Part shown: positions 1-5,035 of the stretch, piece by piece | Layout of the letters: the number at the start of each line of letters is the position of its first letter | Numbering within the stretch: position 1 is the first letter of the stretch | Assembly (NCBI GenBank): GCA_023475455.1 | Contig: JAMCVR010000038.1 | Coordinates: 4,775 to 14,923, forward strand | From: Thermoplasmatota archaeon | GTDB lineage: Bacteria; Pseudomonadota; Gammaproteobacteria; Burkholderiales; Thiobacillaceae | DNA length: 10,149 bases | Reading direction: 5' to 3' | Translations under genes and position numbers: made by a program | Notes under the pieces: model-generated | Database searches by the model: none | What the model saw: the letters and a program-made list of their open reading frames with translations, nothing else | Told to the model about the DNA's origin: nothing

Positions 1-652
1 CAACCGCCGCTGCGATCTCAGCGCTCCCGTGCCGCGCGATCCGACGCATCGCCTCGGCGTCACGCTGGTTGCCAGCCTGCAGGCAAATGCCGTGCTGGTC
101 CTCGACCACAACAGCAGCATTTCTCCCCCTCGCCTGAGAGAGGGGGGGCTTGCCCCCCTCTGGAGGGGCTTCGCCCCTCTCTCTCTTGGGGTGGTGCTGG
201 TTTTTCTTTTGTTGGTTCTCCTGTTTTTTCTCCATGGTCCTTCTTATACGGTCGGGCTGCCCGGCATCCGGCCCACCGGCATCCGGTGAACCGAAGTCCG
301 GTGAGCGGACCTCGGTTGAACCGGAGTCCGGCAACCGGACTTCGGTGGAATCCTGGGGCGTGTCGTAGACATACGTCTCCGTGCGCCATCGCCCTTTCTC
401 TCCCTGCAGGCGCCGCTGCACGATATATCCAGACTCCCGCAGCTCGCGCAGTGCTGTTAGCACTGCCTGCCGGCCCTCTCCCGGCGACTCAGCCGCAAGT
501 TCGTGCGCGGTCATGCGCCAACCGTCAGCGTTGCTCAGCAGCCGGGCCAGCACGCCTCTCGCCCGATAGCTCAGCCTGCCGTCCCGCAGCGTGTCATTCT
601 GGATCTCTGTCCAGCCCCGCGCTGGGCGGGGTGCGCGGATAATGCCGCTCAT
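1..652 (-). CDS. Winged-helix replication/regulatory-type protein, C-terminus cut by the window edge
   Basis: This frame is open from an ATG at 652 to the left edge: 217 codons with no stop, so the 3' end is missing. Residues 14-81 look like a winged helix-turn-helix domain of the kind found in phage and plasmid replication or regulatory proteins. Visible pieces are GWTEIQNDTLRDGRLSYRAR, a helical LARLLSNADGW, and an ALRELRESGYIVQRR recognition-helix/wing region. A linker of xPDxG repeats follows (about residues 107-134), then a Lys/Gln-rich stretch (141-155) and a Pro/Gly-rich insert encoded by a palindrome (156-175). The ATG overlaps the upstream stop as ATGA, so translation is probably coupled. 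DNA binding is well supported by pattern; replication is inferred from family resemblance. It could instead be a transcription regulator. Confidence 0.7.
   Translation of the reverse strand, partial: MSGIIRAPRPARGWTEIQNDTLRDGRLSYRARGVLARLLSNADGWRMTAHELAAESPGEGRQAVLTALRELRESGYIVQRRLQGEKGRWRTETYVYDTPQDSTEVRLPDSGSTEVRSPDFGSPDAGGPDAGQPDRIRRTMEKKQENQQKKNQHHPKRERGEAPPEGGKPPLSQARGRNAAVVVEDQHGICLQAGNQRDAEAMRRIARHGSAEIAAAV
128..187 (-). repeat. In-frame palindromic insert coding for a Gly/Pro-rich peptide
   Basis: Positions 136-185 form a near-complete palindrome inside the winged-helix gene. The outer arms GAGAGAGGGG (136-145) and CCCCTCTCTC (174-183) are exact reverse complements. Two smaller hairpins lie inside: GGGGGGC/GCCCCCC (143-149/152-158, 2-nt loop) and GAGGGGC/GCCCCTC (163-169/173-179, 3-nt loop). 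The reading frame stays open and gives residues 156-175 (KRERG then EAPPEGGKPPLSQARG). An intact frame through a compact palindrome suggests a small repeat inserted in a disordered linker, similar in concept to the palindromic elements known in Rickettsia genes. Confidence 0.55.
251..349 (-). repeat. 15/30-bp coding minisatellite (xPDxG repeats)
   Basis: On the minus strand, residues 102-134 of the winged-helix protein read as two decapeptides, STEVRLPDSG and STEVRSPDFG, then SPDAG, GPDAG and QPD. PDxG recurs every five or ten residues. At DNA level, variants of ACCGGAGTCCGG and CCGAAGTCCGG recur and are partly self-complementary. The repeat forms a flexible acidic/proline linker after the DNA-binding domain. 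Its function is unknown; such tracts often vary in copy number. Confidence 0.6.
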
Positions 653-1236
653 GCCGTCACCCCCAGTTCCATCCCATCAAACAGCCCCGCCTGCGCCACA
701 TCCAGCGCCCTCATCTTCGCCATATCCCGCCGCCCCTGCCGCGTACTCACTCCCCGTGCCGCTGCCATCTCCGTGCTCGTGCGCGGCATGTCGATCTCTT
801 GACGGATTCTCTGCCACCGCGCATCGTCGTCGCCGTGCTCGCCGCCGATGGCACGCGCGACCGTCTCAGCCGCAGCGATGATTTCGCACGGGTCATCGAG
901 CATGTCGCTCAGCGTTGCCTCTCGCCGCTGGCGCGGCTTTCCGTCCGGCAGCACCAGCCCGGCAGCCCGTGCCCGGCGGGCTTGATGACGAATGCCGGCG
1001 GCGAACATGTCAAAATCGATGCGCGCGTCTTGAAGATGCAGCGATGCGTCGGCAACGAACTCAGCCATTGCCGGCGATTCGAGGCTGTCAAGAATTTCGC
1101 AGTGTGCAGATTCGCTGTGGCGATACGAAAGTGTCCCAAACCAGCCACACACCAGGCCCCACGCCAGCGCGCGGGCTTCGTCGTCGTCCTCGTAGGCGGC
1201 GGGAAGCAGTTCGGGGAAGAGGTCGGAGGCGGTCAT
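649..1236 (-). CDS. Unrecognised 195-aa accessory protein, intact copy
   Basis: I do not recognise a family. The protein is acidic at the N-terminus (EDDDEARALAWG) with a Cys/Trp-containing helix (LVCGWFGTL), a basic middle (HQARRARAAG) and DMLDDPCEIIAAAETVARAI near residue 120. The C-terminal part, about 148-180 (IDMPRTSTEMAAARGVSTRQ, then GRRDMAKMRAL), has the spacing of a helix-turn-helix, with small residues at the turn; this is a pattern guess. Start and stop both use ATGA overlaps: the ATG overlaps the stop of the upstream HTH gene, and its TGA overlaps the next ATG at 652. It is thus the middle gene of a tightly coupled three-gene operon. Codons for residues 1-144 are repeated in the upstream tandem copy, where the C-terminus is lost. 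Confidence 0.75.
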   Translation of the reverse strand: MTASDLFPELLPAAYEDDDEARALAWGLVCGWFGTLSYRHSESAHCEILDSLESPAMAEFVADASLHLQDARIDFDMFAAGIRHQARRARAAGLVLPDGKPRQRREATLSDMLDDPCEIIAAAETVARAIGGEHGDDDARWQRIRQEIDMPRTSTEMAAARGVSTRQGRRDMAKMRALDVAQAGLFDGMELGVTA

Positions 1237-1541
1237 TGCGCACCGCCTTCCTGCGCAGCGGCGGCGGCGTACTTGCGCGGGCGGCCCGGCCCGCGCCGAG
1301 GTGCTGGCGCCGGTGTGTATGCAGGCTGAGGCTGCGTGTCAACTCGGAAAGTCCGACGCGAATCGAGCCATGCTTCAATGTCTGCGACGAGCCAGACCAG
1401 ACGCGGCTGCTTCTGCACGGGCTCTGGCAGGCCTTCCAGCAGCGCAGGCGAGCGCAGGCCAGCGCGGAATGCGCGGATTGTGTGCGGATGGGTTTGCAGG
1501 CGCTCAGCGAGCTGCTGCGTCGTGAAAGTGTATGCGGACAC
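1233..1541 (-). CDS. HTH/AT-hook DNA-binding regulator (Xis/AlpA-like), proximal to the intact operon
   Basis: The protein is 102 aa. Residues 5-30 (TFTTQQLAERLQTHPHTIRA) form a MerR/excisionase-type helix-turn-helix of the 'select the right helper domain' kind, followed by LPEPVQKQPRLVWLVADIEAWL, the usual end of such domains. The C-terminus carries a Pro-rich linker and RRGPGRPRK, a GRP-core AT-hook that binds the minor groove of AT-rich DNA. The start is GTG at 1541-1539 with a good GGAG ribosome-binding site 7 nt upstream (1549-1552). The stop overlaps the next ATG (ATGA). By family it is likely a small regulator or excisionase of an integrated element, acting on its own promoter or attachment site; this is inferred. 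The copy at 2304-2612 is identical. Confidence 0.75.
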   Translation of the reverse strand: MSAYTFTTQQLAERLQTHPHTIRAFRAGLRSPALLEGLPEPVQKQPRLVWLVADIEAWLDSRRTFRVDTQPQPAYTPAPAPRRGPGRPRKYAAAAAQEGGAQ

Positions 1542-1876
1542 GGCGAGTCTCCGCGCGATGTATTAGATCACGCATGAGAGCCCTGGTCCGCCCCGTCTCG
1601 GGGTGTCATGGTTGCTGCGCCGGCTCGGGCCGTAGCTCGTGGCACCCGTGCCTGTCGTCCGCCGTTTCCGGCACGCCATGTGGACGACTTATCGCGTCGC
1701 TGTCTCGACGAGTAATCGGACCGTACCGTTCCCCGCCCGCCCCGGCATCACCGGGTGCTGCCGCGCTGTGTTGCGGCTACTGAGTGTTCATTATGCGCAA
1801 TTCGCGGCGCGTGTCAAGTAAGTCGTTGAAGATAAATAGTTATCCAGCAAGTTCGGGGACAATACGGGGACGATCT
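1542..1876 (-). promoter_or_regulatory. Leader and promoter region, left copy (gene-free)
   Basis: No convincing gene lies in this stretch. It is identical to 2613-2947. On the minus strand it has TTGACA (1817-1812) and CATAAT (1795-1790) with a 16-bp spacer, a strong sigma-70-type promoter. A leader of about 240 nt then runs to the GTG at 1541. The leader contains a small CCCGG/CCGGG hairpin and a 38-codon frame without a ribosome-binding site. At the upstream end is CGGGGACAATACGGGGAC (1854-1871). The duplication junction lies at 1876/1877. Confidence 0.6.
1790..1817 (-). promoter_or_regulatory. Sigma-70-type promoter of the HTH operon, left copy
   Basis: TTGACA at 1817-1812 and CATAAT at 1795-1790 are separated by 16 bp. 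The promoter precedes a long leader to the HTH gene at 1541. It lies just downstream of the truncated gene that ends at 1840, so the intact operon has its own promoter despite the duplication. Confidence 0.6.
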
Positions 1877-2307
1877 ATTCTCTGCCACCGCGCATCGTCG
1901 TCGCCGTGCTCGCCGCCGATGGCACGCGCGACCGTCTCAGCCGCAGCGATGATTTCGCACGGGTCATCGAGCATGTCGCTCAGCGTTGCCTCTCGCCGCT
2001 GGCGCGGCTTTCCGTCCGGCAGCACCAGCCCGGCAGCCCGTGCCCGGCGGGCTTGATGACGAATGCCGGCGGCGAACATGTCAAAATCGATGCGCGCGTC
2101 TTGAAGATGCAGCGATGCGTCGGCAACGAACTCAGCCATTGCCGGCGATTCGAGGCTGTCAAGAATTTCGCAGTGTGCAGATTCGCTGTGGCGATACGAA
2201 AGTGTCCCAAACCAGCCACACACCAGGCCCCACGCCAGCGCGCGGGCTTCGTCGTCGTCCTCGTAGGCGGCGGGAAGCAGTTCGGGGAAGAGGTCGGAGG
2301 CGGTCAT
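1840..2307 (-). pseudogene. Truncated copy of the 195-aa accessory protein
   Basis: The first 144 residues match the intact gene at 649-1236. At the duplication junction (1877) the frame passes into the upstream regulatory DNA and adds 11 foreign residues, DRPRIVPELAG, before a TAA at 1840. Those residues are encoded by the CGGGGAC repeat DNA. The last 51 residues of the intact protein, including the possible helix-turn-helix near 148-180, are lost. The start keeps its ATGA overlap with the HTH gene, so the fragment is probably translated. It may be inactive or act as a competitor; neither can be told from sequence. Confidence 0.8.
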
Positions 2308-2612
2308 TGCGCACCGCCTTCCTGCGCAGCGGCGGCGGCGTACTTGCGCGGGCGGCCCGGCCCGCGCCGAGGTGCTGGCGCCGGTGTGTATGCAGGCTGA
2401 GGCTGCGTGTCAACTCGGAAAGTCCGACGCGAATCGAGCCATGCTTCAATGTCTGCGACGAGCCAGACCAGACGCGGCTGCTTCTGCACGGGCTCTGGCA
2501 GGCCTTCCAGCAGCGCAGGCGAGCGCAGGCCAGCGCGGAATGCGCGGATTGTGTGCGGATGGGTTTGCAGGCGCTCAGCGAGCTGCTGCGTCGTGAAAGT
2601 GTATGCGGACAC
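2304..2612 (-). CDS. HTH/AT-hook DNA-binding regulator, duplicate copy
   Basis: This 102-aa protein is identical to the one at 1233-1541: an N-terminal excisionase/MerR-type helix-turn-helix and a C-terminal RRGPGRPRK AT-hook. The start is GTG at 2612-2610 with GGAG at 2623-2620, 7 nt upstream. It is the first gene after the outer promoter (2861-2888). Its stop overlaps the ATG of the truncated 195-aa-protein copy. If both copies are expressed, the regulator dose is doubled relative to the downstream genes. Confidence 0.72.
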   Translation of the reverse strand: MSAYTFTTQQLAERLQTHPHTIRAFRAGLRSPALLEGLPEPVQKQPRLVWLVADIEAWLDSRRTFRVDTQPQPAYTPAPAPRRGPGRPRKYAAAAAQEGGAQ

Positions 2613-2860
2613 GGCGAGTCTCCGCGCGATGTATTAGATCACGCATGAGAGCCCTGGTCCGCCCCGTCTCGGGGTGTCATGGTTGCTGCGCCGGCTCGGG
2701 CCGTAGCTCGTGGCACCCGTGCCTGTCGTCCGCCGTTTCCGGCACGCCATGTGGACGACTTATCGCGTCGCTGTCTCGACGAGTAATCGGACCGTACCGT
2801 TCCCCGCCCGCCCCGGCATCACCGGGTGCTGCCGCGCTGTGTTGCGGCTACTGAGTGTTC

Positions 2861-2888
2861 ATTATGCGCAATTCGCGGCGCGTGTCAA
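2861..2888 (-). promoter_or_regulatory. Sigma-70-type promoter of the duplicated HTH operon, right copy
   Basis: TTGACA (2888-2883), a 16-bp spacer and CATAAT (2866-2861) face left. The expected transcript start is near 2854, giving a leader of about 240 nt before the GTG at 2612. It is the outermost promoter of the accessory operon. The CGGGGAC repeats lie about 37-120 bp upstream of it, where an activator or excisionase could bind. Confidence 0.6.
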
Positions 2889-2924
2889 GTAAGTCGTTGA
2901 AGATAAATAGTTATCCAGCAAGTT

Positions 2925-3010
2925 CGGGGACAATACGGGGACGATCTATGCGGTTAGCACGCGGACATCATGCGATCATGACGGGGACAATACGGGGACA
3001 GTGCTGGGAC
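2925..3010 (+). repeat. CGGGGAC repeats at 11-bp spacing (iteron-like)
   Basis: CGGGGACAATACGGGGAC occurs at 2925-2942 and again at 2982-2999. The second set continues with CTGGGAC at 3004-3010, so the units start at 2982, 2993 and 3004, exactly 11 bp (one helical turn) apart. A third full copy at 1854-1871 is part of tandem duplication A. Regular phasing suggests a bound protein on one face of the DNA. Candidates are integrase/excisionase arm sites, a Rep iteron set or an operator for the HTH regulator; the sequence does not decide between them. Confidence 0.65.
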
Positions 3011-3011
3011 A

Positions 3012-3069
3012 AAAACAGGCCGATCCCGCCGTTTACGTTAGTAAACGCTATCGCTGAAACGCCTGTTTT
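3012..3069 (-). terminator. Nested hairpin downstream of tRNA-Thr, probable terminator
   Basis: The outer arms AAAACAGGC (3012-3020) and GCCTGTTTT (3061-3069) are exact reverse complements. A middle pair, CGAT/ATCG (3021-3024/3050-3053), and an inner 7-bp hairpin, CGTTTAC-GTTA-GTAAACG (3030-3047), lie inside. On the minus strand the structure follows the tRNA 3' end and finishes in a run of five T, which fits a factor-independent terminator for the tRNA transcript. The loop is long for a terminator, so it could instead be a protein-bound recombination structure. Confidence 0.45.
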
Positions 3070-3083
3070 ATTGGTATTTGTTG

Positions 3084-3156
3084 TGCCGATTGTCGGAATC
3101 GAACTGACGACCTACCGCTTACAAGGCGGTTGCTCTACCAACTGAGCTAAAGCGGC
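3084..3156 (-). tRNA. tRNA-Thr (anticodon UGU), with two mismatched stem pairs
   Basis: A 73-nt cloverleaf reads leftwards. The acceptor is GCCGCTT/AATCGGC, the D stem GCTC/GAGC, the anticodon stem ACCGC/GCGGT with loop CTTGTAA (anticodon TGT, threonine codon ACA), the T stem GTCAG/CCGAC with loop TTCGATT, and the discriminator A. CCA is not encoded; the next bases are CAA. Two pairs fail: C5-U68 in the acceptor stem and A52-C62 in the T stem. In each, the 3' base could be the changed one (3089 and 3095), on the side facing the accessory DNA. The gene may be functional but weakened, or its 3' end may have been replaced by an integrated element. Confidence 0.88.
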
Positions 3157-3166
3157 GACGGGCGAC

Positions 3167-3172
3167 ATTATA
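3167..3172 (-). promoter_or_regulatory. -10 box of the tRNA-Thr promoter
   Basis: A perfect TATAAT on the minus strand lies 10 bp before the mature tRNA 5' end and is followed by the GC-rich stretch GTCGCCCGTC, as in stable-RNA promoters. The -35 region, about 17 bp further upstream, is weak. It lies 26 bp after the sspB stop, so the tRNA probably has its own start. Confidence 0.6.
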
Positions 3173-3198
3173 GCGATGCCGCGCGACGGATTGATCGG

Positions 3199-3603
3199 TT
3201 ACTTGACGACTTTGAGCGAGGGTTTGCCCTTGGGCGGCGCGGGCGCAGCGCCCGTTGCGGGCGGTGGCGTCCGCTCCGGCGGCCCGGGTGCGTCGACGGG
3301 TTCGAAATGCAGGCCCTGTCCGTTCTCGCGCGCAAAGATGGCGGCCACCCGATCGACAGGAATGGAAATCTCGTGCGAGACGCCACCGAAGCGCGCGGAA
3401 AACTGGATCCAGTCGTTTTCGAGCGTGAGATTTCGCGTCGCCCCGGCGCTGATGTTGAGCACGATCTGGCCGTCCTTGACGAAACCGGGGGGCACGCGGG
3501 TGCGCTCATCCACCGCCACCACAAGCTGCGGGGTGTAGCCCGAATCCGCACACCATTCGTAAATGGCGCGGATCAGATACGGCTTGGTTGAAATCTCGGC
3601 CAC
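3199..3603 (-). CDS. sspB: SspB, ClpXP adaptor (stringent starvation protein B)
   Basis: SspB delivers ssrA-tagged and some other substrates to the ClpXP protease. The 134-aa product has the family core: KPYLIRAIYEWCADSGYTP and LVVAVDERTRVPPGFVKDGQ, then IVLNISAGATRNL, IQFSARFGGVSHEISIPV and IFARENGQGLHFEP. A disordered Pro/Ala-rich linker (about 105-125) leads to the C-terminal tail KGKPSLKVVK, which matches the ClpX-binding XB motif of E. coli SspB (LRVVK). It is shorter than E. coli SspB mainly in the linker. The start is GTG at 3603 with AGGGG about 5 nt upstream. It lies 13 bp after sspA and is surely cotranscribed. No family residue appears missing. Confidence 0.93.
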   Translation of the reverse strand: MAEISTKPYLIRAIYEWCADSGYTPQLVVAVDERTRVPPGFVKDGQIVLNISAGATRNLTLENDWIQFSARFGGVSHEISIPVDRVAAIFARENGQGLHFEPVDAPGPPERTPPPATGAAPAPPKGKPSLKVVK

Positions 3604-3616
3604 CGCCCCTGCCCGC

Positions 3617-4216
3617 TTACTTGCGCAGCGCCTTTTCGGTGGGGGTCAGCGCGTTGATGAAGGCGGGACGGCTGAACAGGCGCTCGCGGTACTTCAGTAC
3701 CGGCGCCGCCACTTTCGGCAGCTCGATGCCGTAGTGCTCGAGCCGCCACAAGAGCGGCGCGATCGCCACGTCCAGCATGGAGAACTCGTCGTTCATCAGG
3801 TATTTCTGCTTGGTGAGGATGGGCGTGAGCTGCGACAGGCTGTCGCGGATTTCCTGGCGCGCCTTGTCCGACCCCTTGCCGAGGCTGTGCTCCAGCGTGT
3901 TGACGTGGGTGAACAGGTCGTGCTCGAAGTTGAACAGCACCAGCCGCGCGCGGGCGCGCATGACCGGGTCCGGCGGCATCAGCTGGGGATGCGGAAAGCG
4001 CTCGTCGATATACTCGTTGATGATGTTGGACTCGGTCAGAACCAAGTCGCGCTCGACCAGCACCGGCATCTTGCCGCTGGGGCTGATGCTGGCGATTTCT
4101 TCCGGCTTGTTGTGCATGTCCACATCGATGACTTCAAAGTCCATGTCCTTTTCGAACAGGACGATGCGGCAGCGGTGGCTGTACGGATCGGTACTGCCGG
4201 AATACAAGGTCATCAT
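3617..4216 (-). CDS. sspA: SspA, RNA polymerase-associated stringent starvation protein A
   Basis: SspA is a GST-fold protein that binds RNA polymerase and alters transcription in stationary phase and acid or nutrient stress; it lacks glutathione transferase activity in E. coli. The product has 199 aa: a thioredoxin-like N-domain (MMTLYSGSTDPYSHRCRIVL; SGKMPVLVERD; LTESNIINEYIDERFPHPQL) and an all-helical C-domain. The loop Pro75-His76-Pro77 corresponds to the surface Pro-His-Pro of E. coli SspA that is needed for its transcription role. The MMTLYSG start is typical of the family; GGGAG lies 8 nt upstream. sspB follows after 13 bp. The first 39 codons are repeated at 5051-5167. No clear promoter is visible in the short upstream region. 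Confidence 0.93.
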   Translation of the reverse strand: MMTLYSGSTDPYSHRCRIVLFEKDMDFEVIDVDMHNKPEEIASISPSGKMPVLVERDLVLTESNIINEYIDERFPHPQLMPPDPVMRARARLVLFNFEHDLFTHVNTLEHSLGKGSDKARQEIRDSLSQLTPILTKQKYLMNDEFSMLDVAIAPLLWRLEHYGIELPKVAAPVLKYRERLFSRPAFINALTPTEKALRK

Positions 4217-4255
4217 GGCGGGGGCTCCCTAAGGTGTTGCGTGTAATTAAAGCTT

Positions 4256-4292
4256 AAAACGCCAACAGCCGGACACGGTCCGGCTGTTGGCG
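4256..4292 (-). terminator. Factor-independent terminator after the distal petC copy
   Basis: CGCCAACAGCCGGAC (4260-4274) and its exact reverse complement (4278-4292) form a 15-bp GC-rich stem with a 3-nt loop, followed on the minus strand by TTTTAAGCTTTAATT. It ends petC transcription only 40 bp before the sspA start, so sspA needs read-through or a start within the short gap. Confidence 0.85.
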
Positions 4293-4309
4293 AACGGCGG
4301 TGGCCGGAT

Positions 4310-5035
4310 TCAGTGAATGTCTTTCCAGAACTCTTTCTTCAGGTAATAGGCCACCACGAAGAAGACCGCCAGGAAAATCAGAACGATGAGGCCGAGCTGC
4401 TTGCGTTGGACCTGGGCAGGCTCGCCCATCCACACCAGGTAGTTGACCAGGTCGCCGACCATGGCATCGTATTCGGCCAGCGTCACGCTGCCGGGCTTGG
4501 CCAGTTCGAGGCGCTCGATCACTTCATGCTCGCCGTCCTTCCTGTAGACCGGCGCCATCTCGCCCTGCAGGGTCCACATCACGTGCGGCATGCCCACCTT
4601 GTCGAACACGGTGTTGTTCCAGCCGGTGGCAGTCGTGTCGTCACGGTAGAAGCCGCGCAGGTAGGTGTACAGCCAGTCGGCGCCGCGCGAACGGGCGATC
4701 ACGCTCAGATCCGGCGGGTTGGCGCCGAACCAGGCCTTGCCGTCCGCCTTGGTCATGCCGACCTTCATGGTCTCGCCCGGTTTTTCGGCGGCGAACATCA
4801 GGTTGTCCTTGATCTGGTCTTCGGTCAGACCGATGTCCTGCAAACGCGAGTAGCGCATGGAGCCGGCACTGTGGCAGTTGAGGCAGTAGTTCACGAACAT
4901 GCGGGCGCCGCGCTGCAGCGATTCCTGGTCGGCCAGATTGACCGGCGCCTTGTCCAGGTGAACGCTGGCGCCCGACGCAAAGGCCACGACGGGGGCTGCC
5001 GCCAGCAGGAAAAGAAAATTCTTCAAGCGTTTCAT
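4310..5035 (-). CDS. petC: Cytochrome c1, second complete copy (behind sspA signals)
   Basis: The protein is identical to the copy at 5261-5986: 241 aa, signal peptide about 1-20, haem c site CLNCH (Cys51, Cys54, His55), a likely axial Met in VGMPHVMW (Met149), and a C-terminal membrane anchor about 213-231 with a basic end. It carries electrons from the Rieske protein to periplasmic cytochrome c. This copy is not next to petB. It starts immediately after the stop of a 43-codon sspA'/petB' hybrid frame (TAAATG), which preserves the native AAAGGG ribosome-binding context. A terminator (5207-5243) separates it from petAB. Expression would therefore come from whatever drives sspA, or from read-through. 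Confidence 0.9.
   Translation of the reverse strand: MKRLKNFLFLLAAAPVVAFASGASVHLDKAPVNLADQESLQRGARMFVNYCLNCHSAGSMRYSRLQDIGLTEDQIKDNLMFAAEKPGETMKVGMTKADGKAWFGANPPDLSVIARSRGADWLYTYLRGFYRDDTTATGWNNTVFDKVGMPHVMWTLQGEMAPVYRKDGEHEVIERLELAKPGSVTLAEYDAMVGDLVNYLVWMGEPAQVQRKQLGLIVLIFLAVFFVVAYYLKKEFWKDIH

Larger units (their letters stand above)
806..1876. repeat. Tandem duplication A, left unit (1071 bp)
   Basis: This block matches 1877-2947 base for base wherever I compared, and the encoded proteins are identical. The unit holds the 5' three quarters of the 195-aa gene, the whole HTH/AT-hook gene, its leader and promoter, and one pair of CGGGGAC repeats. Identity begins at 806 (G805 against T1876 differs). 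Only two bases, AT, are shared at the outer breakpoints (806-807 and 2948-2949). There are no terminal inverted repeats and no transposase, so this is not an insertion sequence. Confidence 0.95.
1877..2947. repeat. Tandem duplication A, right unit (1071 bp)
   Basis: This is the second, promoter-proximal unit of the head-to-tail duplication. Identity with the left unit runs to 2949 (bases 2948-2949 equal 1877-1878), after which the sequences differ. The right breakpoint lies a few bases beyond the CGGGGACAATACGGGGAC repeat at 2925-2942. In transcription order this unit comes first, so it supplies an additional promoter, leader and HTH gene. Confidence 0.95.
2613..3083. promoter_or_regulatory. 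Gene-free regulatory region between the HTH operon and tRNA-Thr
   Basis: No credible gene is present here. In order it holds the HTH operon leader (2613-2854), a sigma-70-type promoter reading left (2861-2888), a pair of CGGGGAC repeats (2925-2942), the end of tandem duplication A (2947-2949), and a short direct repeat ATCATG-CG-ATCATG around 2968-2980. A triple set of CGGGGAC-like repeats (2982-3010), a nested hairpin (3012-3069) and the immediate 3' flank of the tRNA follow. The arrangement resembles the end of an integrated element, but no integrase or full-length attachment-site duplication is seen. Confidence 0.5.

Noticed and set aside
915..2648. Repeated 220-codon + strand frames in the duplicated accessory block
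   Set aside because: Antisense to the ATGA-coupled minus-strand genes, Arg-rich, no ribosome-binding site.
2634..2750. A 38-codon basic frame in the HTH leader, minus strand
   Set aside because: No ribosome-binding site and GC-driven Arg/Gly content; not enough to call a gene.
806..2947. Insertion sequence or composite transposon
   Set aside because: The repeated units have no transposase, no terminal inverted repeats and no target-site duplication; they are plain tandem duplications.
2925..3010. CRISPR array
   Set aside because: The repeats are only 7 bp at 11-bp spacing with no unique spacers of 25-40 bp and no cas genes nearby.
4217..4259. A sigma-70 promoter for sspA between the terminator and the ATG
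   Set aside because: The TTTTAAGCTTTAATT stretch is AT-rich but no -35/-10 pair with proper spacing is visible; most of it is explained as the terminator's T tract.
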